Shown here piece after piece: positions 1 to 10,030 of a DNA stretch of 64,000 nt (within the stretch, counting starts at the first letter, position 1; the number at the start of each line of letters is the position of its first letter). The DNA is from Phyto melanocephala (taxonomy: Eukaryota; Arthropoda; Insecta; Diptera; Rhinophoridae): assembly GCA_941918925.1 (NCBI GenBank), contig OW799233.1:56387841-56451840 (forward strand), given 5' to 3'. A program made the position numbers and the translations under genes. The notes under the pieces are model-generated. The model was given only the letters and a program-made list of their open reading frames with translations. It had not been told where the DNA came from and made no database searches.

Positions 1-98
1 AATATATATTTATGGGGTCGGAAATGAAAATTTGTAGAAATTACAAACGGAATGACAAAGCTATATATACCCTTGTGCACCACAGGTGAAGGGTATAA
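1..98 (-). mobile_element. DINE-like 5' terminus (subfamily D), cut by the window edge
   Basis: Read on the minus strand, this is a DINE-type 5' end. A hairpin-forming terminus (TATACCCTT...AAGGGTATA, 67-98) is followed by the GTCATTCCGTTTGTAATTTC block that also follows the 5' end at 6715. It ends directly against the interior of a plus-oriented copy, so two copies meet head to head or one has been rearranged. Confidence 0.6.
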
Positions 99-588
99 CA
101 ACAACATACATACATACAAACATGTATACTGGTTAGAGAAAACGTGGCATCGAATCCCAGCTGAGTCAAAAAAAAAAATTTTTTATTTTTTAAAATTTTT
201 TTTTTTTTAATTTTTTTTTATTTTTTTTTTATTTTTTATTTAATTATTATTTATATTTTTATTTTTTTTTTTTTAATTTTTTTTTTATATTTTTTTGTTT
301 TATATTTATTATATATATTTTTATTATTTTTTTTAAATTTTTTTTTTAATTTTTTTTTTTTAATTTTTTTTTTAAATTTTTATTTAAATTTTTTTTTTAA
401 TTTTGTTTAATTTTTTTTTTTAACATACATACGTAAATTTATAATTTTTTTTATATATGTATGTTTTTTATATGTATGTACGTATTTTATATGGGATGAA
501 TGGTGATACAAACAATTGTTATTGCATGACTACACGTTGTGAAGGGTATATAAGATTCGGCACGGCCGAATATTGCACTGTTACTTGT
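99..588 (+). mobile_element. DINE-like element, subfamily D, 3' part
   Basis: The CATACATACAAAC...TACTGGTTAGAG stretch is shared with the copy at 6695-7078. A long A/T tract follows (168-425), then the subfamily D 3' block TTGCATGACTACACGTTGTG and the terminal hairpin ATTCGGC-ACG-GCCGAAT ending near ACTTGTTT. The same 3' block and hairpin recur at 7010-7078 and 22195-22263. It has no coding capacity. Confidence 0.65.
168..425. repeat. Low-complexity A/T tract inside the subfamily D element
   Basis: The stretch is almost entirely runs of T with short A interruptions. It lies at the place where the copy at 6820-6900 also has T-rich filler, so it is an expanded internal low-complexity segment of the element. 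Confidence 0.8.
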
Positions 589-1430
589 TTTAACTACTCT
601 TGCTTTATAAGTTCTCTGCCTAATATACCGATTTAGACAAAATTACAAAATTGCAAAAACAACAAAAAAACCTCTTACAATAGAAAAATATATAATTGGT
701 TTTTAATTGTTGCAGAATATAAATGTCTTTGCTACAGATTACATTAAAAGAAACCTTTGATTTAATCAAATGCTCCATTATTTAAAACGATTTAGAAAAT
801 GTAAAACGATAAAACTTTCATCCTTTTTTGCTTCTATTTTCTTATACCCGCCACCAAAAAAATGGTGGGGGTATATTCATTTTGTCATTCCGTTTGTAAC
901 ACATCGAAATAACCATTTTAGACCCCATAAAGTATATATATTCTGAATCAGGGTTTGATTTGATGACGATCTAGCTATGTCCGTCTGTCCGTCTGTTGAA
1001 AGCACGATAGAGGTCGCACCAAAAAAGCTAGGGGGCTCAAATTTTGCCAGAATCTTTCTCATAGACAAGGTTTGTTTGGTATTGAAAATGGGCTAAATCG
1101 GAATATTAGGAACAGAGTTATAGCTCGAAAAGCAAGAGTAGGTCGAAAAAACCGTGTCCTTCAAACATCGAATAAAATGGAATTGTGGAATGAAACTTCG
1201 AATATATATTTCCTGAGTAAAAATAATATTTTTCCCCGAAAATTATTTAAATCTATGCATTAGGAGAGGAGTTATCGATCAAAATGTACGAAAATTTATA
1301 CCGCACAGTGTACTTTTCGGTATATTAAAAAACAAAAACGTCATAAAAGCAACAAAATTAGATGTACGACTCTGAAATTTTGCACGCTTTGCTTTTTAGT
1401 GAGAGGCTTTTCTGTAACGGAAAATCAATA

Positions 1431-2360
1431 TGCCACGCCCACTTTTACGCCCACCTCCCATATAACGCTTTACTCAAAATTCATATAATTTCTCTATTAA
1501 TAAAGATTTTGGAATTATAAAGGGCTATATTGAAACTCCTAAGTTGTACTCATTCGCAAAAATAACTTTGACACGCCTACTATAACGCCCACTTTTCACG
1601 TTATCTACCGTTAATGAAATTTAAAAGCTTATAAAACCGCCAAAATTAGAGGTATGATGATAAAATTTGCTACGTATATCACCCTAGGCATTATCATTAC
1701 TGTGCCGGAAAATTAAGGTGCCACGCCCACTTTTACGCCCACCTCCCATATAACGTTTTAACTAAAATTTATATAATTTCTCTATTAATAAAGATTTTGG
1801 AATAACAAAGGGCTATATTGAAACACCTAGGTTTCTCTATTAATAAAGATTTTGGAATTATAAAGGGCTATATTGAAACTCCTAAGTTGTACTCATTCGC
1901 AAAAATAACTTTGACACGCCTACTATAACGCCCACTTTTCACGTTATCTACCGTTAATGAAATTTAAAAGCTCATAAAACCGCCAAAATTAGAGGTATGA
2001 TGATAAAATTTGCTACGTATATCCCCCTCGGCACTGTTATTACTGTGCCAGAAAATTAAGGTGCCACGCCCCCTTTTACGCCCACCTCCCATATAACGTT
2101 TTACCTAAAATTCATATAATTTCTCTATTAATAAAGATTTTGGAATAATAAAGGGCTATATTGAAACACCTAAGTTGTACTGATTCGCAAAAATAACTTT
2201 GACACGCCTACTATAATGCCCACTTTTCACGTTAACTACCGTTAATGAAATTTAAAAGCTCATAAAACCGACAAAATTAGAGGTATGATGATAAAATTTG
2301 CTACGTATATCCTTCTAATCAATGATATTGGTGTGCCAAAAAGTTTAGGTGACACACCCA
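1431..2360 (+). repeat. Internal tandem units (about 288 bp) of the DINE-like element
   Basis: The TGCCACGCCC landmark recurs at about 1431, 1719 and 2062. The first interval is 288 bp; the second is 343 bp because of an extra 55-bp duplication around 1781-1890 (the TTTCTCTATTAATAAAGATT block occurs twice). Each unit contains the motifs CACGCCCACTTTTACGCCCA and ACACGCCTACTATAACGCCC. Confidence 0.75.
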
Positions 2361-2565
2361 CTTTAACGACTACCTCCCATATAACGGTTTATCTTAAATT
2401 CATGTAATTTCTCTATTGACAAAGTTTTTGGGAAAATAAAGGACCATATTGAGAAATCTAAGTTGTATTTATTAGCAGAAACTTTATTGACACGCCTACT
2501 TTAAAGCCCACTTTCATTGAAAGACTTCATTTACAAAAGCATTTTAGTAGCATATCGAAGTTATA

Positions 2566-3182
2566 AAGGGTGGTTACATTTTAAGGGCCGATGCTGATTT
2601 TAAATAAAACACAAATTATTTAAGAAATTATTACCATTTCTTTTAATAATGATAATATTTGTAAGGTTCAATTATGTATTTAACAAAATATCGGCCAAAT
2701 GGCCCCCCCATCCTTGGCGCCACTCCTCTATCTGATGGTCCAAATTTTCAATGACAATGTTGATGCTCAATTGTTGGGCATGATGATGAGGCGAGGTTGA
2801 CTGCTCTTTTGCCACACTTTCGCAAAAACCAGCAGTGGTTCCCATTCAACGAACTAAGAAGGCATTCACAGATTTTCTAACATTTGATACAGACCTGTTT
2901 TGAAGAAATTTAAATATTTTTTACAATTCTCCCGATTGTGGACGAATTTGAACGATTATGTTGATCAAAAGAATTACGAAGTGCACAAAATGCATTTTGA
3001 TTTGAACGCCCATTTTTATAAAAAACCTAAATAACTTTAAAGCGTTGCTCATTTGCGTATCTTTCCACGAATCAAATTGAGTAAGTTTGAGATTGAGAAA
3101 TGTCAAGTGAAATGCAGAAAACAAGTTTAAATACTAGGTGTAGTTCACCTTCAACATGGGCCCTTAAAATTAAATCACTCTC
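2566..3182 (-). mobile_element. Mariner-like passenger (TIR element C) nested in DINE
   Basis: The terminal inverted repeats AAGGGTGGTTACATTTTAAG and, on the other strand, GAGAGTGATTTAATTTTAAG are flanked by TA on both sides. The unoccupied site TTATACAAAGAAAG is visible in the DINE copies at 51359 and 11956. On the minus strand it carries a decayed N-terminal transposase fragment (frame with KVIQVFYKNG, FCALRNSFDQHNRSNSSTIG and RIVKNI), which resembles the helix-turn-helix region of mariner transposases. The catalytic half is absent, so the element is non-autonomous. Confidence 0.75.
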
Positions 3183-3328
3183 TACAAAGAAAGTGATACA
3201 TATTTTATTATAAAGAGATTATTCCATAGCGATTAACAAAATAATAAATATTGTGCTTTAAATGTACACAAAATTGGTGGTGGGTATAAAAGATTCGGCA
3301 CAGCCGAATATAGTGCTCTTACTTGTTT

Positions 3329-4137
3329 ATACTGGTTTTGCTTCTACACTTTTCTGCTTTCTTTATTCTATACAAATTTTGCAAGATTTTGCAACTTGTA
3401 TAATAATGTAAACTTAGTTTAGTTGTGCTTTTAATGCACTTTGTTTCACTTTGCTGTATTTTTAGTAGCGCATATCTTTGATAGTGTTATACAATGTATT
3501 TTCCAATTTTTTCAAAAGGAAATTAGCCTCAACATCTGAATGAGAAACAAAGTCTCCTTGGTAATAAATTAACAATTGAAAAAAATTTTTATTTTATTTG
3601 GTTTACGGAAGAGTATTTAAGAAATTTTCAGATTTTTAGAAATTTTTTGAGTAATTAATATAATCTAGTGTACGATTAGTTACAAAGGTATATGAACATA
3701 AATTTAAAGGTTAAAAACCCAGTTTTTGTCCGGAACAAATGTGGTGTATTCGACAATCGATAAATTAATATTAGAGCCTTTCAACTTGTGATCATCAACA
3801 TGACAATCCAAGTAGATCACCATGTAAGTACAATCCTAATAAAGGTACCCCGGTACTAAACGTACTTTAAAGATAAATTTTACTTAAAGAGAATAAAATA
3901 CTAGTTTGAGGTTGCGCAAGTTCTTTTAGATAAATATTTTCTAACTTTGCTTGCATACTGCGTATTCGCTAATTTCAGCTATTGCATATTTTGCAAGTTT
4001 CTCGATTTAATTTTGGATAAGAAGTCAGGCAAAGGTATCATCAACCTTTTATTGACAACCGTTCAGTTTTATATCTCTTAAGGTGGTTTCACACTATTAT
4101 ACAGAGTATTACGATTTGTCATAATCTGAAATAATAT
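3329..4137. other. No gene or recognisable element
   Basis: This AT-rich stretch has stops in all frames. I see no terminal repeats, no tRNA boxes and no similarity to the other repeats in the window. Confidence 0.5.
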
Positions 4138-4290
4138 AAACAAATAAGAGCACTATGTTCGGCTGTGCCGAATTGTTAAACCCACCACTAATTTTGTGTA
4201 CTTTTATAAAACAAATTTTTTTTTGTTATTAACTGTAATCGCTATGGAATAATCTCGTTATACTAATATATGTATCACTTTCTTTGTATG
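4138..4290 (-). mobile_element. DINE-like 3' end fragment, subfamily A
   Basis: Read on the minus strand, this is the 3' terminus of subfamily A with the hairpin TTCGGC-TGT-GCCGAA and the adjoining block that includes TATCACTTTCTTTG in plus orientation. The 5' part of the element is missing. Confidence 0.7.
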
Positions 4291-5337
4291 TATATATATA
4301 TACATGTAGCGGGGATATCGAAGCAGATCTCTTCCATAAATGGATCCCTTTTCGACCCCATTTGTTACCCAGAGATTACAAGGTTAAACCGATCTCACTG
4401 ACTCCCGTGCCGTCCTTTGTGACTTCATATTGCAGACTGATGATTATCTACAATCCTCATTACAAAATCCTTAGTAATCGACAGTATGGACATGTCAGTG
4501 ACACCTAAAGTGAGTCCACTTTCAGAAACTTGTGTGAAAGTTTTCTTCACTTTCCCACTTCCCTTAGACTTCACATATTTCACATATTTCTTTAGCAGCC
4601 ATCATTTTTTTTTAAGTTTCCGATATGGTCAACCCATGAAAATAATGAAACAATATGTAATTCATAACATATGTATGTTTGTATAGAATAAAAACTTCAC
4701 TTTACGCGCAAAGCATTTTCGAATGGAGTTTTGGAATACGGTATCTCTTGAGAATACCACTTGCAAAATATTTTAAAGTAGTAACTGAATCTTTGTGACG
4801 CAATTCTAATACCTCGTTTTATTCTTTCTCGCCTTTTGCTTTATCGTCAGGCTTAAGCAACCTTCTGTTTCTATATCCGAAGCTTCATCTGCATTAGTTA
4901 GAGTTAAGTGCACGCATTGTCTGATGATATTTTTTTTTATTTATTTATTTATGTTTTATAAAAATAATTAAAATGTTTTCATATACTTAATACTTTTCAA
5001 TTATAACAGATATTCAAATCAACTATGGTAACACAAATATGTGCATCTATTTGCAGGAACTTGTTATGTAACAACATATGTAACCTACCGTTGCCACATG
5101 CAAGTGCAAGTGAAAAAAAACCAATACACTAACACTTTTTTACTAACACAACTACACTTTGGCAACCTGCGACTCAGCTTGCGAAGAAATTTTTAAGCAA
5201 GTAAAATTTTTACAGTTACGGCAAGTAAAGTAACAAACCGAAAAACAGTGTTGTCTAATACTGAGTTTTTTGTTAACTCAATAATATATCATACAATTGT
5301 GGTAAATAATTCAGCTAATTTTTTTAATAAATATGTA
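4291..5337. other. No gene; possible terminal repeat of an older element near 5080-5110
   Basis: Small open frames here have no coding character. The segment CCTACCGTTGCCACATGCAA at about 5085 resembles the inverse of a segment at 7255-7300, so an old transposon may span roughly 5080-7300 around the mariner and DINE insertions. Otherwise nothing is recognised. Confidence 0.4.
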
Positions 5338-6267
5338 AAGGGTGTTTTTTTAAGCCCGATAGAACTTGAAATTGTAAAAAATAACACAAAAAATTAAATT
5401 GTAATCAAAATTTTTTTTTTATTCGAAAGATCAATACGTGACATTAACATTTGAAAATGATTTCGGGCATATGGGCACCGCGGCTGTTCTTGACGAAGCG
5501 CATTCTGGACGTCCAATTTTGGGCCACTTTTTCGAGCACTGCTGGCCGTATGTCACGAATAACACGAACAATGCTGGCCTCCAAGGCGTCAATTGTTGCT
5601 GGTTTATCAGCATAAACCAGTGACTTCACGTAGCCCCACAGGAAATAATCGAGAGGTATCAAATCGCACGACCTTGAAGGCCAATTGACAGGTCCATTTC
5701 TTGAAATCAACTTATCGCCAAATTTTGATTTCAATAAGTCGATGGTTGCGTTCGCCGTATGGCACGTAGCGCCATCCTGTTGAAACCACATCTCCTCCGG
5801 ATCAATGTCATCCATATTTTCAAACAAAAAATCATTGATCATGGTGCGGTAACGATCTCCATTGACCGTAAGGCGAGCTCCGGCCTCATTTTTGAAGAAA
5901 TAAGGTCCGATGATGCCACCAGCGTGAAAACCGCACCAAACATTTTTCATGATGCATTTTTCTGGATGTAATGGAGTCTGTAGGGTCTCTTGTGGATTGG
6001 TCTCGCTCCATATGCGGCAATTTTGCTTATTAACAAACCCGTTAAGCCAAAAATGCGCCTCATCGCTGAACACAATTTTGCGATAAAATTGGACGTCCAG
6101 AATGCGCTTCGTCAAGAACAGCCGCGGTGCCCATATGCCCGAAATCATTTTCAAATGATAATGTCACGTATTGATCTTTCGAATAAAAAAAAAATTTTGA
6201 TTACAATTTAATTTTTTGTGTTATTTTTTACAATTCCAAGTTCTATCGGGCTTAAAAAAACACCCTT
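5338..6267 (-). mobile_element. Fold-back DD41D mariner element with 183-bp inverted arms
   Basis: The element starts AAGGGTGTTTTTTTAAGCCC and ends with its reverse complement; TA flanks both ends (5336-5337 and 6268-6269). The arms 5338-5520 and 6085-6267 are near-identical inverted copies (I count about two differences). Each arm contains the 3' coding end of the transposase gene, so the normal 5' terminus and the N-terminal half of the gene have been replaced by an inverted copy of the 3' end. The 930-bp element encodes the truncated transposase described separately. The near-identity of the arms suggests recent origin or gene conversion. Confidence 0.85.
5444..6154 (-). CDS. N-terminally truncated mariner (DD41D) transposase, open reading frame intact
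   Basis: A 236-codon frame. The first 22 or so residues are read from the antisense of the 3' arm and are not native transposase. From VFSDEAHFWLNGFVNKQNCR onward it is a mariner-type catalytic domain: first Asp in SDEAHF, second Asp in QQDGATCH, third Asp in DLIPLD. I count 41 residues between the second and third Asp, so it is DD41D, the spacing of the rosa-like group known from tephritid flies. The DNA-binding N-terminus (paired-like HTH domains) is missing, so the product could not bind its ends normally. It may be expressed as a dominant-negative or may simply be a young fossil; both are inference. Confidence 0.75.
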   Translation of the reverse strand: MKMISGIWAPRLFLTKRILDVQFYRKIVFSDEAHFWLNGFVNKQNCRIWSETNPQETLQTPLHPEKCIMKNVWCGFHAGGIIGPYFFKNEAGARLTVNGDRYRTMINDFLFENMDDIDPEEMWFQQDGATCHTANATIDLLKSKFGDKLISRNGPVNWPSRSCDLIPLDYFLWGYVKSLVYADKPATIDALEASIVRVIRDIRPAVLEKVAQNWTSRMRFVKNSRGAHMPEIIFKC

Positions 6268-6568
6268 TATATATGTATATGAAGAATATTAAGAAAAAAT
6301 ATAAATATTCATTTAAAATGTAAGTTTTAATATAAATATCAAAATTTAATAAAAAAAAATTATATTAAAAAGTTACATGTCTAAAGGTAACGTTCAATAG
6401 TCGCTATTGACAACACTTAATTACCAATTGAAGCAGCGCCATTTGTTTTAAATTTGTTTGAAGTTTATTTGTTGACGACATTTTAAAAATGAACTTGCAC
6501 TGTGCTGTGTAGCCACTCAAAAAATTTTTGTGTTTTTTTCTGGCATTTCTCCTGATTTTCGTTAGTAA

Positions 6569-7245
6569 CACGCCTTTCTGACTAGGCAAGTCACTTGCTC
6601 AAGTTAGTTTTTTATTTTCTTTTATTTTTCTTTGAACTTGCTTTCATGTTCAGACTTAGCAACCGACTTGCCCAAGTTTCGTTCTCTTTTACTTATTATA
6701 CTCTTCACACATTGAAAAAGGGTATATATAGGTTTGTCATTCCGTTTGAAATTTCTACAATTATCAATTATCTACACATACATACAAACGTGGTATACTG
6801 GTTAAAGTGAGCCAAAAAATTTTTTTTATTTTATATTTTATTCAAATTTTTATTGTTTTATTTTTAATTTTTCTCTTAATTTATTTTTTTTTAAGCACAT
6901 AAGTAAACTAAATGTATAATATTACAATGGGATGTTTTTATATATGTATGTTTTGTATGTACGTATTTCATATGAGATAAATGGTGACATAAACAATTGT
7001 TGTTGCATGACTACACGTTGTGAAGGGTATATAAGATTCGGCATGGCCGAATATAGCACTCTTGTTTGTTTTTATTACTCTTTTGTTTTTGGTTTCTCAA
7101 CAAAAACTTGCTCGTACTTGCCGAGTACAGGCAAGTGTGTACTCAAAAATGAGCAAGTTTCTTCCTCTTAACCCGACCTTACCCCTTTTGCCTATAAACA
7201 CAACACTTGCGCAAGTGACTTGCCTAGTCTGAAAAGCGTGTAATA
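6569..7245. mobile_element. TIR element with GCAAGT-rich ends, interrupted by a DINE-like copy
   Basis: CTGACTAGGCAAGTCACTTG at about 6580 is the inverse of a near-identical segment at about 7215-7235. The interior next to both ends contains many CTTGC/GCAAG motifs, as in transposase-binding subterminal repeats. A complete subfamily D DINE copy sits in the middle. Without it the element is about 300 bp. I see no clear target duplication, so the superfamily is unassigned. Confidence 0.5.
6695..7078 (+). mobile_element. DINE-like element, subfamily D, short complete copy
   Basis: The 5' end TATACTCTTCACAC..AAAAAGGGTATA is followed by GTCATTCCGTTTGAAATTTC. The 3' end is ACACGTTGTGAAGGGTATAT, the hairpin ATTCGGC-ATG-GCCGAAT and ATAGCACTCTTG. 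At about 380 bp this is the shortest complete copy here and defines subfamily D. No coding capacity. Confidence 0.72.
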
Positions 7246-7654
7246 CGTATACACTACTTGCAAGTAAATACTTGCCTGTGGCAACGTAGGGTAACAGATA
7301 AATTTTCAATAATTGTCACGTCTTGCTTGTTTTGTTACCGCTCTCCATATCAGAAAATTATATCTGCATGCACGTACTCTTAATTATGATGACGTATGTC
7401 TTGCAACATGTTTGCCATCGATTAATTTATTTCAACAGTGTAAACTGAAACTTAAATACTAAAATGTAAATCTGATGAAAAGATATAAGAGATTTTAAAG
7501 TTTGAGATATATTTTGTGACTTAAACAAAAACAAAACAATTTAAAATGTTTAAATACTCAACTTGATTGATTGTAATATCTTAGATTTCAAAACTTTATT
7601 TTCGATAGTGTTAACCGTTGAACTAGCTGCGGAGCTAATGAACTGTGTTTAACT

Positions 7655-8470
7655 TTTTCTCCGTATAATTTGGCAAATCAATACGCGCAGACTTTCACCA
7701 GAACAACGTTTACAAACCGTGAAAAATTATAGAACACTTCGTCAAATTTACAGTATACATAATCGTTCATCTTAGCAGGTAATACTATGGATAGACCACA
7801 TTAACTATCTTGGGTAATATTTATCGAAATCGATTGAAATATGCATACAAAAGAAACCATTATTGCTGTAGATGTTACTGTGATGGAGGACTCAAATTTA
7901 TTGATCTTTTGAGGATAGATATTGGCCCGCACTCATATAAGATCGAACTGATGCAATATTTAAAGCCAGCAGACTATCAATTGTGTTGTGTGTTTGGTAA
8001 GTGACCAAGTGAGAATAAACTCAAAGTTTAATCAGATTTTTATTATGAAATAATCTCTGCAATGTGCTCTTGCCTGCTTCAACGTTTTGTTGTGAGAATT
8101 GTAACTTTTTAAAGAGCACAATCTTCATGAATTACAAGTGTTATCGACCGTTTTTATTCTTTAAACCTGAAGCCGGTGCAAAGGGTACCCTGAATGGCGA
8201 ACGGTATAGGAAAAGGATTCGTAATTTTTGTATTGCTTAATAAGATGTGTAACATGTTATGCAGCGCATGAAACCAGTTTATTGAGCTATAAGTTTGAAG
8301 ACCGAATTTCCATCTTCTTCCTCGTCGTATGATTTGACAACTTGGGACTGCTTATTGTGAGGGTACGTCAAATCTTTGGCCTGTACTAATAAACTAGCAA
8401 CGACTGATTGATTAAGTGATCATTTAGAATGAATATTTAATGCCATAAAACTTGTGTTCTTATAAAACCA
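7655..8470 (+). pseudogene. Decayed mariner-type transposase
   Basis: Fragments in shifting frames match mariner transposase order. QTVKNYRTLRQIYSIHNRSS (N-terminal region) lies at about 7713-7775, PHSYKIELMQYLKPADYQL at 7930-7983, and frames resembling the central and C-terminal catalytic region follow to about 8450. Multiple stops and frameshifts make it nonfunctional. A 64-codon open frame at 7810-8004 is a surviving piece. Element ends were not found. Confidence 0.55.
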
Positions 8471-8693
8471 AATTTTTTTTTAATTTGTTTTTGTCGTGTT
8501 ATAAATATTTGACAAAGTTCTATGTCACTTAAAAAAACCATCTAATAGCTACTAAAACTAGACTTGACACAAAAATTAACTTAAATTGAAAAGTAATTAA
8601 GACACAAACTACTCGTCAGATAAACTGTAAGAAATTTTCTGAATCGTTAAGACCCGATCCTGATATTTCACACAAATCACACAGTCACAGGCA

Positions 8694-8816
8694 CATACCT
8701 AAACAAGAGCGTTGAGCGTCAAGCGTTGGAGTTTTACATGTGTTTTGTTTTTGTTACAATAACAAAATACATGCAAAATTGCAACGCTTGACGCTCAACG
8801 CTCTTGTTTAGGTATG
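8694..8816. repeat. 123-bp near-perfect palindrome (fold-back MITE or hairpin locus)
   Basis: The outer 35 bp on each side (8694-8728 and 8782-8816) are perfect inverted copies beginning CATACCTAAACAAGAGCGTT. The inner arms continue with a few mismatches (TTTTACATGTGTTTTGTT against its partner), leaving almost no loop. The transcript of either strand would form a long hairpin. I see no clear target duplication. Confidence 0.85.
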
Positions 8817-9937
8817 GGCCTAAAAATCGTGGCATACTTTCGAATATTTTAATTTTCTTTTTTAACAGGCATGTTAACTTGCAAATATTACTTCCTTTCC
8901 ACCTTCACTGAAGAAGTTCAATTCTCTTTCTGTATGCGGACCTTAATTTAAAAATACATAACAATGAAGACAACAATCTTTTTGGAAATATTTTGTTTGG
9001 GTTTTTTCAATTATTTTTACAATAGTTCTCACTGTGTGTATATGTAACAGTGTGTTCATATTAAGATGCATTTACGAGTTATGACTTTCTGCACAATAAT
9101 ACATTTTTAATTTAGGGATGTCACACTTAGCATATTTATGTCCTTTCTGATGTTCATTCTGACCCTTTCTTTTCAATTTTGGCTCTAACTCATACCTTGT
9201 GAAGTTAAATCTGATAAAAAGTAAATTTTACACAAAATGTGTCAGTTTGTACTATGTATGATGCTGCTTGTCATGTTGTCTAGTTATTTCATTTTACAAC
9301 TCGTTTATCGCAGAATGCTTACGTATGGCGAAAACAATCAAATGATAACTTCATATGAGTAGCTACAATGAACATTTTACATTTACTTTTGCATATTAAA
9401 TATATGTGCGTACATACATATGTAAGTAAGTATATATACACTTATATTTTTTTATTTACATGATAACCTGTATGTTTACATTCTGTTTCTGGTCACATAG
9501 TATATTCTCTAATTATTCTCTAAGTACGATGTTTATATGGATGTATCAACTAGAAGTCTGAAAAAATTTTAAAATAATATTCAATTTAAAAATAATTATG
9601 TAAGAATGCTAAATTTCCCTGTGTCGCATATCGAATGGTACTCTTATCCCATACAATTTTATTTCATTTTATTCGACCTACTCCTAAGAGATATCTATTT
9701 AGTTTCTTTTAGCGGTAATTTATTTTCTAATATTAAGTTTCAAACTTAAGCTAAAAGTATTTCCACAAAAGCAGAGGTATGCTTCACATACCACAAAGTT
9801 ACATTTTCACGGAAACTGAATTCGAAGTTTCACAAGACTCGGATAGCCAAAGTTAGTTTAAAAACAATATTTACTTTGTATGGGCACGACGCTGTCTACC
9901 TGTGTTAATACTGAATTTTACATAAATATATATACAA
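8817..9937. other. No gene recognised
   Basis: AT-rich DNA with no open frame of coding character. A TACATACATATG microsatellite lies near 9410-9430. No similarity to other repeats in the window was seen. Confidence 0.5.
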
Positions 9938-10030
9938 GAAAAATTTAGAATGCTACTTTCGGTCGTGCCGAATCTGAAAATATCCTTCATCTTCATGTGT
10001 ATAGGGACCACATCCTCGATTTCATGATCT
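9938..10030 (-). mobile_element. DINE-like 3' end fragment
   Basis: On the minus strand, GATGAAGGATATTTTCAGAT and the hairpin TTCGGC-ACG-ACCGAA match the 3' end of the copy at 49918-49975 (GGTGAAGGTTATTATCAGAT). The rest is missing. A 63-codon minus-strand frame across it is fortuitous. Confidence 0.55.

Larger units (their letters stand above)
843..3328 (+). mobile_element. DINE-1/INE-1-like (Helentron-related) element, subfamily A, long copy
   Basis: The 5' end TATACCCGCCACC..GGTGGGGGTATA can fold on itself and is inverted relative to TTGGTGGTGGGTATA near the 3' end. The 3' end has the perfect hairpin ATTCGGC-ACA-GCCGAAT followed by ATAGTGCTCTTACTTGTTT. Inside are a (GTCCGTCT)n block near the 5' end and tandem units built on CACGCCCACTTTTACGCCCA. 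This order (subterminal inverted repeats, GTCCGTCTG block, CACGCCC tandem units, 3' stem-loop, CTTGTTT end) is the architecture of Drosophila DINE-1/INE-1. No protein is encoded. A mariner-like passenger is nested at 2566-3182. Confidence 0.82.

Noticed and set aside
110..165. tRNA-like segment (TACTGGTTAGAG...GCATCGAATCCCAG)
   Set aside because: It resembles A and B boxes, but the spacing is too short for a tRNA and the segment is part of DINE subfamily D.
877..1068. 63-67 codon frames repeated at 877-1068 and 58900-59103 (MS(M/I)RKILAKF...)
   Set aside because: They are antisense frames in the conserved 5' body of the DINE-like repeat, including its GTCCGTCTG block. They recur only because the repeat recurs.
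2921..3124. 67-codon frame MFSAFHLTFLN... (also at 53807-54010)
   Set aside because: It overlaps the decayed transposase N-terminus of passenger C in another frame. The transposase-like reading (KVIQVFYKNG, RSNQNAFCALR) is in a different frame and interrupted.
5759..6211. Plus-strand frames opposite the mariner transposase
   Set aside because: They are antisense shadows of the minus-strand transposase, which has the catalytic motifs.
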